A stretch of DNA of 64,000 nucleotides. It comes from Exiguobacterium qingdaonense (GTDB lineage Bacteria > Bacillota > Bacilli > Exiguobacteriales > Exiguobacteriaceae). The translations under genes and the position numbers were made by a program. The DNA lies in NCBI RefSeq assembly GCF_018617855.1, contig NZ_JACSKY010000006.1, positions 62,001 through 126,000 on the forward strand, in the 5' to 3' direction. Numbering within the stretch: the stretch's first letter is position 1; every line of letters starts with the position of its first letter. The notes under the pieces were generated by a model. The model searched no databases, had not been told where the DNA came from, and worked only from the letters and a program-made list of their open reading frames with translations. This document shows, one piece after another, positions 8,851-17,059 of the stretch.

Positions 8851-9132
8851 CTCTGTTGACGGGAGTACCCGTTTTTCTAATAAGAATGGTCCGAATGGGA
8901 TAACCGACGCCATGACGGCAAGCGTCAACACTTTGAATCCCCAGCGCAAGCGCCATGCCATGTACATCGCTGCGAGCACATAGGCCACAAACAAGAAACC
9001 GTGTGCTGCACCGACGATACTGACCGCAAGTGGAATGCCAGCCATATATTTCAATGGCATCGCGATGAACAGTAACAACAAGAAGGATACGCCTTCTGTG
9101 TAGCCAAGCCATTTAAAATGAGTCGTAGTCAT
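8836..9132 (-). CDS. DUF3817 small membrane protein
   Basis: 98-aa membrane protein of the DUF3817 (YdzA-like) family. It opens with the family-typical LGYTEGVSFLLLLFIAMPLKY and has about three helices, including VGAAHGFLFVAYVLAAMYMAW. No biochemical role is established for the family. AAGGAG sits 7 bases before the ATG. It ends inside the terminator shared with the MFS gene and appears monocistronic. Confidence 0.85.
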   Translation of the reverse strand: MTTTHFKWLGYTEGVSFLLLLFIAMPLKYMAGIPLAVSIVGAAHGFLFVAYVLAAMYMAWRLRWGFKVLTLAVMASVIPFGPFLLEKRVLPSTEKTSN

Positions 9133-9212
9133 ATGCGTTCTCCTTTATTTCTGTAGGCTATATCTATCGTATCCGAAACGTGAGAGGTTTGTCACAAGAG
9201 AACGCATAAAAC

Positions 9213-9719
9213 TTACGAGGCTATTTGACGATTTGGTGAACGATGTAACACTTTTGACTCGACAAAGTTGCGTAGGAACAAGCCGTCGACTCCGAATTTT
9301 CCAGCGTTGTGACCGGCAACCAAAATCAATACGGAGACGATCAACATCGTTGGGTTCGTACTGACCGTTCCCGAGAGCAAGAAAGCCATGTTCATGACAA
9401 GACCGAAGAACGCTGCACTACGTGTGAGGGCACCGAGCAGTAATCCTAACCCGACCAGGAATTCACCGTAAGGAATAAGGACATCGAATAGGCCAGCGTT
9501 CGGGATTGCAACGTTTTCGAGGAATGCTGCCCACCAACCGGCAACAGCTGGATGCTCTCCAGAAGCGAGTGTCACCGCATTGTTCAAGAACCCTTCTGTT
9601 CCAAAACCTCCCGTGATTTTACCCCACCCTGCCGTTAACCAATGATAACCGAGCCATACGCGTAACACCGTCAAGATGGCTGTGGCGATGTTATGATTTT
9701 GCCAAAATTTCATGAACAT
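9213..9719 (-). CDS. DoxX family membrane protein
   Basis: 168-aa integral membrane protein of the DoxX/DoxD-like group. Four or so hydrophobic segments are visible, with LRVWLGYHWLTAGWGKITGG near the N-terminus, LIPYGEFLVGLGLLLGALTR in the middle and LILVAGHNAGKFGVDG near the end, all typical of the family. Relatives are tied to thiosulfate:quinone oxidoreductase or to redox stress complexes, but the role of single DoxX proteins in Bacillales is unclear. GGGGAGG lies 7 bases before the ATG at 9719. Confidence 0.87.
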   Translation of the reverse strand: MFMKFWQNHNIATAILTVLRVWLGYHWLTAGWGKITGGFGTEGFLNNAVTLASGEHPAVAGWWAAFLENVAIPNAGLFDVLIPYGEFLVGLGLLLGALTRSAAFFGLVMNMAFLLSGTVSTNPTMLIVSVLILVAGHNAGKFGVDGLFLRNFVESKVLHRSPNRQIAS

Positions 9720-9863
9720 GATGATTCCTCCCCTTCAAGAAGTTAAATAAATGAATAATGTGATTACATTCACAATATAACATCCATGCTCACTTTTTCA
9801 CATATGTATTTTAGTTTGTTCATAGTTTGTCCACGTTCATGACATAATCTATACACATCCATA

Positions 9864-9888
9864 AAAAAGACGCCTTTTGGAGGCGTCA
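9864..9888 (-). terminator. Intrinsic terminator of the flavin-split-barrel gene
   Basis: On the minus strand GACGCC and GGCGTC form a short stem followed by a T-run (seen as AAAAAA before 9869 on the plus strand). Confidence 0.7.
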
Positions 9889-9897
9889 TCAATCGGT

Positions 9898-10311
9898 TTA
9901 CAACGTTACTTCTTGAGGTGACTCACCTTTCTTGTTCATCACACGCATCGATTCTGGTTCGATTTTGAGAATGACGAGTTTCGGATCGTCCGGGCCTTCG
10001 AACCACCCTTCGAGTTTGTCGTTCCATACTTTCTCTTTCATCGATTCATCATCCGACACGGTCGCTTTACCGAGGATCTCTAAGTATGTGTCGCCCACTC
10101 CATCGCCATCATAACCAATCAAAATATGCGTATATGGATTCTTTTCTAACTCTTCTACTTTATCTGTGTCGTTTGACGTCGCCGTATAGAGCGTGAAGTC
10201 GTCATGGAAAAATGTCATATATCGACTATGTGGCTTCACCTTATATACGGTCGCCATCGTCCCGACATTGCTCGCCTCTAAAATTTTTTTTGCCGTGTCT
10301 TTTGCACTCAT
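9898..10311 (-). CDS. Pyridoxamine 5'-phosphate oxidase-fold protein (general stress protein 26 type)
   Basis: 137-aa flavin-reductase-like split-barrel protein similar to Bacillus general stress protein 26. Features: an N-terminal amphipathic helix (AKDTAKKILEASNVGTMATV), the barrel strand SRYMTFFHDDFTLYTATS, and a C-terminal strand PKLVILKIEPESMRVMN. These proteins bind FMN or F420 weakly and are often part of the general stress regulon; the substrate is unknown. ATG 10311 is chosen because AGGAGGAATTCGGA precedes it; six more residues upstream would include the ribosome site. Confidence 0.85.
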   Translation of the reverse strand: MSAKDTAKKILEASNVGTMATVYKVKPHSRYMTFFHDDFTLYTATSNDTDKVEELEKNPYTHILIGYDGDGVGDTYLEILGKATVSDDESMKEKVWNDKLEGWFEGPDDPKLVILKIEPESMRVMNKKGESPQEVTL

Positions 10312-10373
10312 TCCGAATTCCTCCTTCATGATTTGTCGCTCATATACTGTTCCCTCAAACTATATGATTAAAC

Positions 10374-10404
10374 ACAAAAAACCTGCTCGCCGATGCGAGC
10401 AGGT
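10374..10404 (-). terminator. Intrinsic terminator of the cold-shock gene
   Basis: ACCTGCTCGC and GCGAGCAGGT form a 10-bp stem around CGAT, followed on the minus strand by a T-run. It lies 24 bases beyond the csp stop. Confidence 0.85.
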
Positions 10405-10427
10405 ATCATATTCCTTAGAAAGGAAGA

Positions 10428-10628
10428 TTAGATTTTTTCAACGTTAGAAGCTTGTGGTCCACGAGCTCCGTCAGTGATTTCGAAAGTTACTTCTTGGCCT
10501 TCTTCAAGTGTTTTGAAGCCGTCGCCTTGGATTGCTGAGAAGTGTACGAATACGTCGTCTCCGCCTTCCATTTCGATGAAGCCGTAACCTTTTTCTGAGT
10601 TAAACCATTTTACTTTACCTGTGTTCAT
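10428..10628 (-). CDS. csp: Cold-shock protein (CspA/CspB family)
   Basis: 66-aa single-stranded nucleic-acid-binding protein with the OB-fold cold-shock domain covering its whole length. RNP1 is KGYGFIE and RNP2 is VFVHF. The acidic C-terminal half and the length match CspB/CspD of Bacillus. It acts as an RNA chaperone in the cytosol. AGGAGGGTTCATTC precedes the ATG. A SigA promoter about 150 bases upstream implies a long 5' untranslated leader, as in many cold-inducible csp genes, so temperature-dependent leader folding is likely. Confidence 0.95.
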   Translation of the reverse strand: MNTGKVKWFNSEKGYGFIEMEGGDDVFVHFSAIQGDGFKTLEEGQEVTFEITDGARGPQASNVEKI

Positions 10629-10814
10629 GAATGAACCCTCCTGAAATAAACGCTATGCGTTATAGTAGTGCCTTACTAGAAAAAACTTGACCAAAAAAAA
10701 TACAAGCCTCTGGATTATCTAATGAAAAATAATCCCAAGCACTTGTGAATTATGATTCCAGCTATTCTTAATTAAGCACATATTGAATATAACACGGCTA
10801 GATGCTTCTGTCTA
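10629..10814 (-). promoter_or_regulatory. csp promoter and long 5' leader
   Basis: On the minus strand TAGACA (10814-10809), a 17-base spacer and TATATT (10791-10786) predict a start near 10779. That leaves a leader of about 150 bases before the csp ATG, AT-rich and typical of cold-shock mRNAs. Confidence 0.55.
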
Positions 10815-10893
10815 GTAAATACTTCTGATTGCTAAAAATCGGGTGAAAAACGGGTACAACACTTTAGAGAAGATGAAGCTAGGAGGAACAACT

Positions 10894-12492
10894 ATGAATC
10901 ACTCACCTGATCGACAGTCCGTTGCATCAATGATTACCTCACATTCCGATTGGTCTGAAAGAGACTTGATTCATCAGACACTCGAGTGGCATCGTGCGAC
11001 ACGTGAGAATGCCTTTTCAGAGCAACATCAGTCCATCCCATGCCGCATCCCGTTGACGGAACGGATCACCCCTGTTCGAACCGCACTCCCGCTCGAACAA
11101 ATCGACGGCGTCGTTCGTCCCGTCTGGATGCGTCGGCTCGATGCCGAGTATTTGAACTTGATGCAAGTGACAAAAGACCGCGTCGATGTGACCGACTACG
11201 GAGCTGTCGGAGATGGAAAAACGGATTGCACCCTCGCCTTTCGTCTCGCCATCCGCTCCAATCGTCGTGTCGTTGTCCCGAAGGGCGTATTTATCGTCCG
11301 GGGGATTCGTCTTCCTTCTAATTGCATACTTGAAGGGGCCGGTCAAGATATCACGATTCTCAAACTGTCCGACCGTGCACCGAAACATCGTCGATTATTA
11401 CGGAACGCCACGCCGTTTGCGGGAAACCATCATATCGAAGTCTCACATCTTACGCTCGATTGGAACGTCGACCGTCTAGGGGATGTGAAACGGACGACGA
11501 GCGGTGACACGACATCGAGTGCCTTGACGTTTGCACATGTGACGTATGGATGGGTGCATCACGTGACGGCTAAAAATGCTGGACTCCATGCGTTTGATAT
11601 CACTGCTCCGCATTATCATTACTTAGGTGACGGTCTACGTGCGGCAAACGGGAGCCGGTATGTCCATCTCAATCACCTCGAGGCGACGAACTATGGGGAT
11701 GACGGAATCACGACACATCATAGTGATGCCATCTATATTACGAACTGTTATTGTCATCATCCCCACGGTCGAACGCACGCCTCAGGATTCTCCAATTCGA
11801 ATGGAATCGAGATTGATGACGGATCGCGTCACGTCACGCTCGTGAACAATAAGAGTGAAGCGTGTTTTGGAGGAGTCGAAGTGAAGGGACATGGCACCTC
11901 GTCCGCGGCTCATGACGTCCATATTTTCGGACATCTTTCCGTTCACGACAACCGCTCGTTTAACTTCCGCCATATCGGTCATCATTTGGCAGACGATCCA
12001 AACTCGGAGACGGCACGCTTCTTATCTGGCACGAACTTGGTGTCCATCAAACCAGTCCGTAGCTCGTTATATGAAAAATCCTCACCACGAAGCCTGGTCG
12101 TCTCCGCATATCAGGACGTCTTCATCCATGGTTTGACGGCGATTGGCGACCCGACCTACGACTACAAACACCATCCAGCGCTTGCGATTCAATACAAGTC
12201 GAGACGCGTTCAATTGAAACGAATCTCCGTGCGCGGGTTTACCACGGCCCGAGCCGACCTCGAACTATTCGGGGGAGATCATCGTACGGATGACGTGACG
12301 ATCGATGACTTACAGTGTCAAGAGTCCGCGCCCATCGCTTTGAAAATCGGTCGCCAACTTGAACAGATTGCCATTCAACAGATTAAAGGACAGAAAAAGA
12401 GTGGAGATGTCCTCATCTCCACGAAAAGTCCGATTGATGCCCAAGAACTACTCGCTTACGGATTCTCGGATCGGGTGCGTTCTGACGTTTGA
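10894..12492 (+). CDS. Pectate-lyase-superfamily (right-handed beta-helix) protein, cytosolic
   Basis: 532-aa protein with the Pectate_lyase_3/GH28-like entry motif VTDYGAVGDGKTDCTLAF at about residues 99-116, followed by repeated beta-helix rungs such as HHIEVSHLTLDW, YVHLNHLEATNYGDDGITTHHSD and SNGIEIDDGSRHVTLVNNKS. About 95 residues precede the motif, including a helix-rich segment (DLIHQTLEWHRATREN). No signal peptide or anchor is seen, so it is probably intracellular or exported by an unknown route. The start at ATG 10894 has AGGAGG 8 bases upstream. The enzyme activity (lyase, hydrolase or epimerase) cannot be assigned. Its last 37 bases overlap the convergent flavodoxin-like gene. Confidence 0.8.
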   Translation: MNHSPDRQSVASMITSHSDWSERDLIHQTLEWHRATRENAFSEQHQSIPCRIPLTERITPVRTALPLEQIDGVVRPVWMRRLDAEYLNLMQVTKDRVDVTDYGAVGDGKTDCTLAFRLAIRSNRRVVVPKGVFIVRGIRLPSNCILEGAGQDITILKLSDRAPKHRRLLRNATPFAGNHHIEVSHLTLDWNVDRLGDVKRTTSGDTTSSALTFAHVTYGWVHHVTAKNAGLHAFDITAPHYHYLGDGLRAANGSRYVHLNHLEATNYGDDGITTHHSDAIYITNCYCHHPHGRTHASGFSNSNGIEIDDGSRHVTLVNNKSEACFGGVEVKGHGTSSAAHDVHIFGHLSVHDNRSFNFRHIGHHLADDPNSETARFLSGTNLVSIKPVRSSLYEKSSPRSLVVSAYQDVFIHGLTAIGDPTYDYKHHPALAIQYKSRRVQLKRISVRGFTTARADLELFGGDHRTDDVTIDDLQCQESAPIALKIGRQLEQIAIQQIKGQKKSGDVLISTKSPIDAQELLAYGFSDRVRSDV

Positions 12493-12959
12493 GCCGCCTC
12501 TACAAGTTGATTCAGTTTGGTGTCATCGAGTTGAAGCGAACTTTCTTTCTGTTTGGCCATCATCCGAACGATCGCCTTGTCTAAAAAGCCCATCCGTTCA
12601 AAGTCATACCCGCTTCCGACGACCTCGACGAAATAGGCATGCTCGCGCAGCGTGTCACGATAAGCTTCTTCTAGCTCGCGAATCCGCTCCGATTCCGTCG
12701 GTGTCCCGGCACATAGATACAAGGCAAGGGGGCGTTCAAGTAAATGTGGTTCGTGACGCGCCAACCATTCCTTCATCTCGTCCTGAATGGTACCCATCCG
12801 AATCGAACTACCGACGATGACGTGGTCAATCGTTTCCCATTTGACGTCCGGTTCTTCGACGATATTTTGTACACGAACATCTTCTAGACGTTCAGCCAAT
12901 AAGGCTGCTACTTTTTCGCTCGTTCCGTACCTAGATGAATACGCGATTAAAGTACCCAT
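12456..12959 (-). CDS. Flavodoxin-domain protein (HemG-like)
   Basis: 167-aa flavoprotein of the flavodoxin_5/HemG-like group. It has the FMN phosphate loop LIAYSSRYGTSEKVA at the N-terminus, VIVGSSIRMGTI, ALYLCAGTPTESER and a C-terminal helix region. E. coli HemG oxidises protoporphyrinogen; related Bacillales proteins are only called flavodoxin-domain proteins, so the substrate is uncertain. ATG 12959 follows AGAGGGAACGAC. The 3' end overlaps the convergent beta-helix gene by 37 bases. Confidence 0.85.
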   Translation of the reverse strand: MGTLIAYSSRYGTSEKVAALLAERLEDVRVQNIVEEPDVKWETIDHVIVGSSIRMGTIQDEMKEWLARHEPHLLERPLALYLCAGTPTESERIRELEEAYRDTLREHAYFVEVVGSGYDFERMGFLDKAIVRMMAKQKESSLQLDDTKLNQLVEAAQTSERTRSENP

Positions 12960-13032
12960 GTCGTTCCCTCTTTTCATGTCAGACGTTACTTACACTATTC
13001 CCGAATCATCGCGAGACGATACGTATGCACTC

Positions 13033-13060
13033 AAAAAAGCTCGCCGTCTGGCGAGCTTTT
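13033..13060 (-). terminator. Intrinsic terminator of the alpha-glucosidase gene
   Basis: AAAAGCTCGCC and GGCGAGCTTTT form an 11-bp stem around GTCT. On the minus strand it ends in a T-run, directly after the malL stop. Confidence 0.85.
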
Positions 13061-13062
13061 GG

Positions 13063-14712
13063 TCACAGTTTGTACACTTGTGCTTCGTATGGACGAAGGG
13101 TGAACGTTTCAACCGGTTCCATGTTTCCGATGACACGCTCTGTCACGTCATACGGTAAATCAAGCTGTTGTGTTTCATCTGAGAAATTACAGAGAACGAG
13201 CCACGTCTCCCCTTCATACGAACGTGTGAATGCATAGACCGCCTCATCTTCCGGTAACAGCAGCTCATACTTTCCATATACGACGAGCGGATTGGTTTTT
13301 CGAAGTGCAATCAGCTGACGATAGTAATGGAAGAGTGAATCCGGGTCCTTCCGTGCTGCTTCCGCATTGATGTCAACATAGTTCGGATTGACGTCGATCC
13401 AAGGCGTTCCTGTCGTGAAACCACCGTGGGCTTCGTCTGACCACTGTACAGGTGTGCGTGAATTGTCACGTCCCCGCTCATGGATGCCACGGAAAATCTC
13501 GTCGTGTGTTAACAACCCTTTTGAGGTGTAGTCGCGATAGGCGTTCAACGTTTCAATGTCCCGATACTGATCAATGGAATCAAAGGCGACGTTCGTCATG
13601 CCGAACTCTTCCCCTTGATAAATATAGGGTGTCCCTTTTAATAGATGAAGAAGCGTCGCAAGCATCTTTCCAGAACGGACGCGATATTCAGGCGAATCGT
13701 TTCCAAAGCGCGAGATGGCACGGGGCTGGTCATGGTTACTCCAGTACAGGCTGTTCCACCCTTCCTCTTCGAGCCCTTCTTGCCAGCGGGAGAAGATGGT
13801 TTTTAGTTCAGTCAGCTTCCAGTCCGTCGGATTCCACTTCCCGAAGCTCCCGTTCCCGACGTCCACGTGTTCAAAATGAAACACCATGTTCAGTTCGTTG
13901 CGGTCTTCACCTGTATAGAGTTTCGCCTCTTCCACACTGACACCTGGCATCTCACCGACCGTGATCGTGTCGTATTTCGACAACACTTCTCGATTCATCT
14001 CTTGCATGAACTCATGGATGCGTGGTCCGTTAAAGAAGAATGGCGTACCATCACCATATCCTGTCCCTTGCGTTTGACCGTCTGGATAGCTTTCGTCTTT
14101 TGAGATCATGTTGATGACGTCCATCCGGAATCCATCGACCCCTTTATCGAGCCAATATGTCATGAGGTCATACACTTCACGGCGAAGCGTCTCGCTTTCC
14201 CAGTTCAAATCCGGTTGTTTCTTACTGAAGAGGTGAAGGTAGTATTCATCACTCGCCTCGTCATACTGCCACGCGCTACCGCCGAAGAAAGCACCCCAGT
14301 TCGTCGGTGGTTGACCGTCCTTCCCTTTTTTCCAAATGTAATAGTCACGATACGGACTCTCTTTCGAAGAACGCGACTCCATGAACCATTGGTGTTCGTC
14401 AGAAGAATGGTTGACGACGAGGTCCATCATGATTTTGATTCCGTGACGGTGCGCTTCTTCAAGCATCTGATCAAAATCGGCCATCGTACCAAACTCGTCC
14501 ATGATGGCACGGTAGTCACGAATATCGTATCCATTGTCATCGTTCGGTGAATCATAAACCGGCGAGAGCCAGATGACATCGATGCCGAGTTCTGCCAAAT
14601 AAGACATTTTCTCTGTGATTCCTTGAATGTCCCCAATCCCGTCTCCGTTCGAATCATTGAAGCTCCGCGGATAAATTTGATATACGACCGCTTCTTTCCA
14701 CCACTGTTTCAT
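13063..14712 (-). CDS. malL: Alpha-glucosidase, oligo-1,6-glucosidase type (GH13)
   Basis: Cytosolic GH13 enzyme of 549 aa that releases glucose from the non-reducing ends of isomalto- and malto-oligosaccharides. It starts WWKEAVVYQIYPRSFNDSNG, the hallmark of the MalL/TreA subgroup. The catalytic residues are Asp198 (GFRMDVI), Glu254 (TVGEMPG) and Asp328 (NHDQPR). Val right after the nucleophile Asp is typical of enzymes that accept alpha-1,6 linkages. Trehalose-6-phosphate hydrolase is a less likely alternative. The ATG has GGAGGACGTAAC before it. A divergent AraC regulator and a cre-like site upstream suggest induction by the sugar and carbon catabolite repression. Confidence 0.9.
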   Translation of the reverse strand: MKQWWKEAVVYQIYPRSFNDSNGDGIGDIQGITEKMSYLAELGIDVIWLSPVYDSPNDDNGYDIRDYRAIMDEFGTMADFDQMLEEAHRHGIKIMMDLVVNHSSDEHQWFMESRSSKESPYRDYYIWKKGKDGQPPTNWGAFFGGSAWQYDEASDEYYLHLFSKKQPDLNWESETLRREVYDLMTYWLDKGVDGFRMDVINMISKDESYPDGQTQGTGYGDGTPFFFNGPRIHEFMQEMNREVLSKYDTITVGEMPGVSVEEAKLYTGEDRNELNMVFHFEHVDVGNGSFGKWNPTDWKLTELKTIFSRWQEGLEEEGWNSLYWSNHDQPRAISRFGNDSPEYRVRSGKMLATLLHLLKGTPYIYQGEEFGMTNVAFDSIDQYRDIETLNAYRDYTSKGLLTHDEIFRGIHERGRDNSRTPVQWSDEAHGGFTTGTPWIDVNPNYVDINAEAARKDPDSLFHYYRQLIALRKTNPLVVYGKYELLLPEDEAVYAFTRSYEGETWLVLCNFSDETQQLDLPYDVTERVIGNMEPVETFTLRPYEAQVYKL

Positions 14713-14740
14713 GTTACGTCCTCCTTGAAGTTCATTTCCG

Positions 14741-14754
14741 TTTCAACGCTTTCA
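14741..14754 (-). promoter_or_regulatory. Candidate cre (CcpA) site of malL
   Basis: The minus strand reads TGAAAGCGTTGAAA, matching 12 of 14 positions of TGWAARCGYTWNCW with a perfect left ten. It lies about 30 bases before the malL ATG, a position suited to repression. Confidence 0.5.
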
Positions 14755-14835
14755 TCGTACTGCCTGCAAACGACCATGACCATCCATGATATGATTAGCA
14801 TATGTACAATCTTGCTATAAAAAGAGGGGAACATT

Positions 14836-15615
14836 ATGGAAATCGGCTTTTGTGGCTATTCATATCACACGACGACTTATACTTTTCCATTCGCCAACTT
14901 ACTCGATACGTACTTGATCCGTTTACAAACGGAAGGGACGTCGCGGATTGTGGTGAACGGGGACACGATTTTCACACGGCCGGGTGACTTGTTGATTGTC
15001 CGTCCCGGTGACTTCTATGAAATGCACGTCGATACACCTGCGAGCGGAGACTACCATATCTTTTGTACCGGACATTCGATGGACGCGTGGTGGCAGATGA
15101 TCCCACGAGAGCGAGTGTATTCCATCACAATCGATTCTCGCCTTCTCTCACTGTGGCAACATGTCACGGAAGAAGTGCGTCGCCCAAAATCTGAACAGAG
15201 TTCCGTCTTGATCGAAACACTCGTTCAGGCGCTCCTGCTCATGCTCGATCGCTCGATTCAAGATGTGCATTCCCACGCACGACCTCCCATCGTTTCACGC
15301 ATGATGCGCTTTATCGAAGCGCACGTCACGAGTGACTTCCATATAGCAGATGTGGCCGATGCGGTCGGACTCAGCGTTTCACGGACTGTCCATCTCTTTA
15401 AAGAAGCGACCGGTATGACGATCGTTGCTTATGCACAGTCGATTCGCCTCAAGCTTGCCGAAGAACAAATGCGCTATACAAAGCATTCGTTAGAAACGAT
15501 TGCGGAGTTGTCCGGATTTCGGAGTTACCCGTACTTCCACAGAATTTTTAAACGAAAATATGGCGTCGCACCAGGGGTTTATCGTACTCTTCAACAAAAA
15601 AACGAAAAAAAATAA
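14836..15615 (+). CDS. AraC-family transcriptional regulator
   Basis: 259-aa regulator with an N-terminal cupin-like sugar-binding domain (residues about 1-140, with DTIFTRPGDLLIVRPGDFYEM) and a C-terminal double helix-turn-helix (about 155-255). The second half shows VADAVGLSVSRTVHLFKEATGM and ETIAELSGFRSYPYFHRIFKR, the AraC signature. AGAGGGGAACATT precedes the ATG. It is divergent from malL, so it is probably the sugar-responsive activator of that gene; this is inferred from position only. Confidence 0.88.
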   Translation: MEIGFCGYSYHTTTYTFPFANLLDTYLIRLQTEGTSRIVVNGDTIFTRPGDLLIVRPGDFYEMHVDTPASGDYHIFCTGHSMDAWWQMIPRERVYSITIDSRLLSLWQHVTEEVRRPKSEQSSVLIETLVQALLLMLDRSIQDVHSHARPPIVSRMMRFIEAHVTSDFHIADVADAVGLSVSRTVHLFKEATGMTIVAYAQSIRLKLAEEQMRYTKHSLETIAELSGFRSYPYFHRIFKRKYGVAPGVYRTLQQKNEKK

Positions 15616-15700
15616 AAAAAGAGTGATCCATTTTTTGAACCGCTCCGTTAGATGGGTGTAAATAACGACAACACTCACTTACGAAAAGGAGCGATTACCC

Positions 15701-17041
15701 ATGAAGAAGAAAACGTTAAACAAGATCGTAGCACCGGCACTTGCCTTAGGACTACTCGTACCGACAGGCGTACAAGCAGATGACCATATGCCGACAGCGA
15801 GTACACCAGCAGGAGACCTTCGCGCAACACTCGACCAACTCTTGTCTGAACACTACGTGCTAGCCGTCACGTCGATGATGAAAGGATATGACGAGGCAGC
15901 AGATGCCGAAGCGGCGATGCAAGCACTTGATCAAAATGCGCTCGACATGACACCGGCCATTTCTTCAGTATATGGAGAAGAAGGCGGTATGAAATTCGAA
16001 GAAATCTTCGCTGGTCATAACGACTATTCATCTGACTTCGTAGAAGCTGCAAAATCAGACAACGAAGAATTACGCATGGAAGCTGAAGCTGAAGTCGACG
16101 AATTTGTAGAGGAATTCTCAACTTTCCTTGATACAGCGACAGAAGGAAACTTGCCGAAGGCCGCAGCAGCCGATGCGATTGAACTTCACGAAGACCAAGT
16201 CCTTTCCGTATTCGATAACTATGTCGAAGGAGATTACGAAGAAGCGTACATGACGTTCCGTGAAGGGTATAAGCACATGTTTGATATTAGTAAAGCCCTC
16301 TCAAACGCAGTCGTCATGCAAATGCCGGACAAGTTCACAACAGGTGCCGACACACCGGCTGTCGAACTTCGCTCGACTTTGAACAGTCTCGCAGGTGAAC
16401 ACTTCGCCCTCGCCGCGATCGGGATGCAAAAAGGATATGACCAAGCAGAAGACTATGATTATGTGACATGGGCAGAAGATCAGAACACACTCGACTTTAA
16501 AGCAGCGATTCAATCTATATACGGTGACGAAGGTGCCGCACAGTTCGAAAAAGTGTGGAACTCAGATCACATCACGGCACAAGGTGACATCGTCGCCGCT
16601 ACACTTGAAGGCGATGAAGCGATGATTGAAGATGCGCGTATGCGACTCGACCAATTCGCTGTCGACTTCAGCACATTCCTTGATGCTGCAACAGAAGGTA
16701 ACTTACCACAAGCTGCCGGTGAAGAAGCCATCAAGCAACATGAAACACTCGTCCTCGACACGTTCGACCAATACGTCGCTGGTGATGCAGAAGCGGCTTG
16801 GATGTCATTCCGCGAAGGGTATGCGTTCATGTTCGGTGTTGGTGAAACACTCGGTAACGCGATCGTGACACAAATGCCTGACAAATTTGAAGAAACAATG
16901 ATGCCTGAAGAGATGCCTGAAACAGGTCTCGGTGGCGCACAAGAACAATCAATGAACAGCCTCTACGCTGCACTCGCTGTCCTTGGCGGTATCTTACTCG
17001 CCTTCGTGACGCTTCGCAAACGTAAAGTGTCTGAACAGTAA
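15701..17041 (+). CDS. Surface-anchored protein with two tandem helical domains
   Basis: 446-aa exported protein. A signal peptide (MKKKTLNKIVAPALALGLLV, cleaved near VQADD) precedes two tandem domains of about 175 residues (37-211 and 218-395) that align end to end, both containing GYD, ATEGNLP, FREGY and AIVxQMPDKF-like segments. Conserved EH, GH/DH and H-E pairs could bind metal. Within each domain the two halves also look related. The C-terminus has a sorting signal: MPETG at 405-409, a hydrophobic stretch and the tail RKRK. Similar proteins are sometimes labelled copper amine oxidase without real support. The sortase gene 18 bases downstream is the likely anchoring enzyme. Confidence 0.82.
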   Translation: MKKKTLNKIVAPALALGLLVPTGVQADDHMPTASTPAGDLRATLDQLLSEHYVLAVTSMMKGYDEAADAEAAMQALDQNALDMTPAISSVYGEEGGMKFEEIFAGHNDYSSDFVEAAKSDNEELRMEAEAEVDEFVEEFSTFLDTATEGNLPKAAAADAIELHEDQVLSVFDNYVEGDYEEAYMTFREGYKHMFDISKALSNAVVMQMPDKFTTGADTPAVELRSTLNSLAGEHFALAAIGMQKGYDQAEDYDYVTWAEDQNTLDFKAAIQSIYGDEGAAQFEKVWNSDHITAQGDIVAATLEGDEAMIEDARMRLDQFAVDFSTFLDAATEGNLPQAAGEEAIKQHETLVLDTFDQYVAGDAEAAWMSFREGYAFMFGVGETLGNAIVTQMPDKFEETMMPEEMPETGLGGAQEQSMNSLYAALAVLGGILLAFVTLRKRKVSEQ

Positions 17042-17059
17042 TCAATAAGGAGGGAGCCC

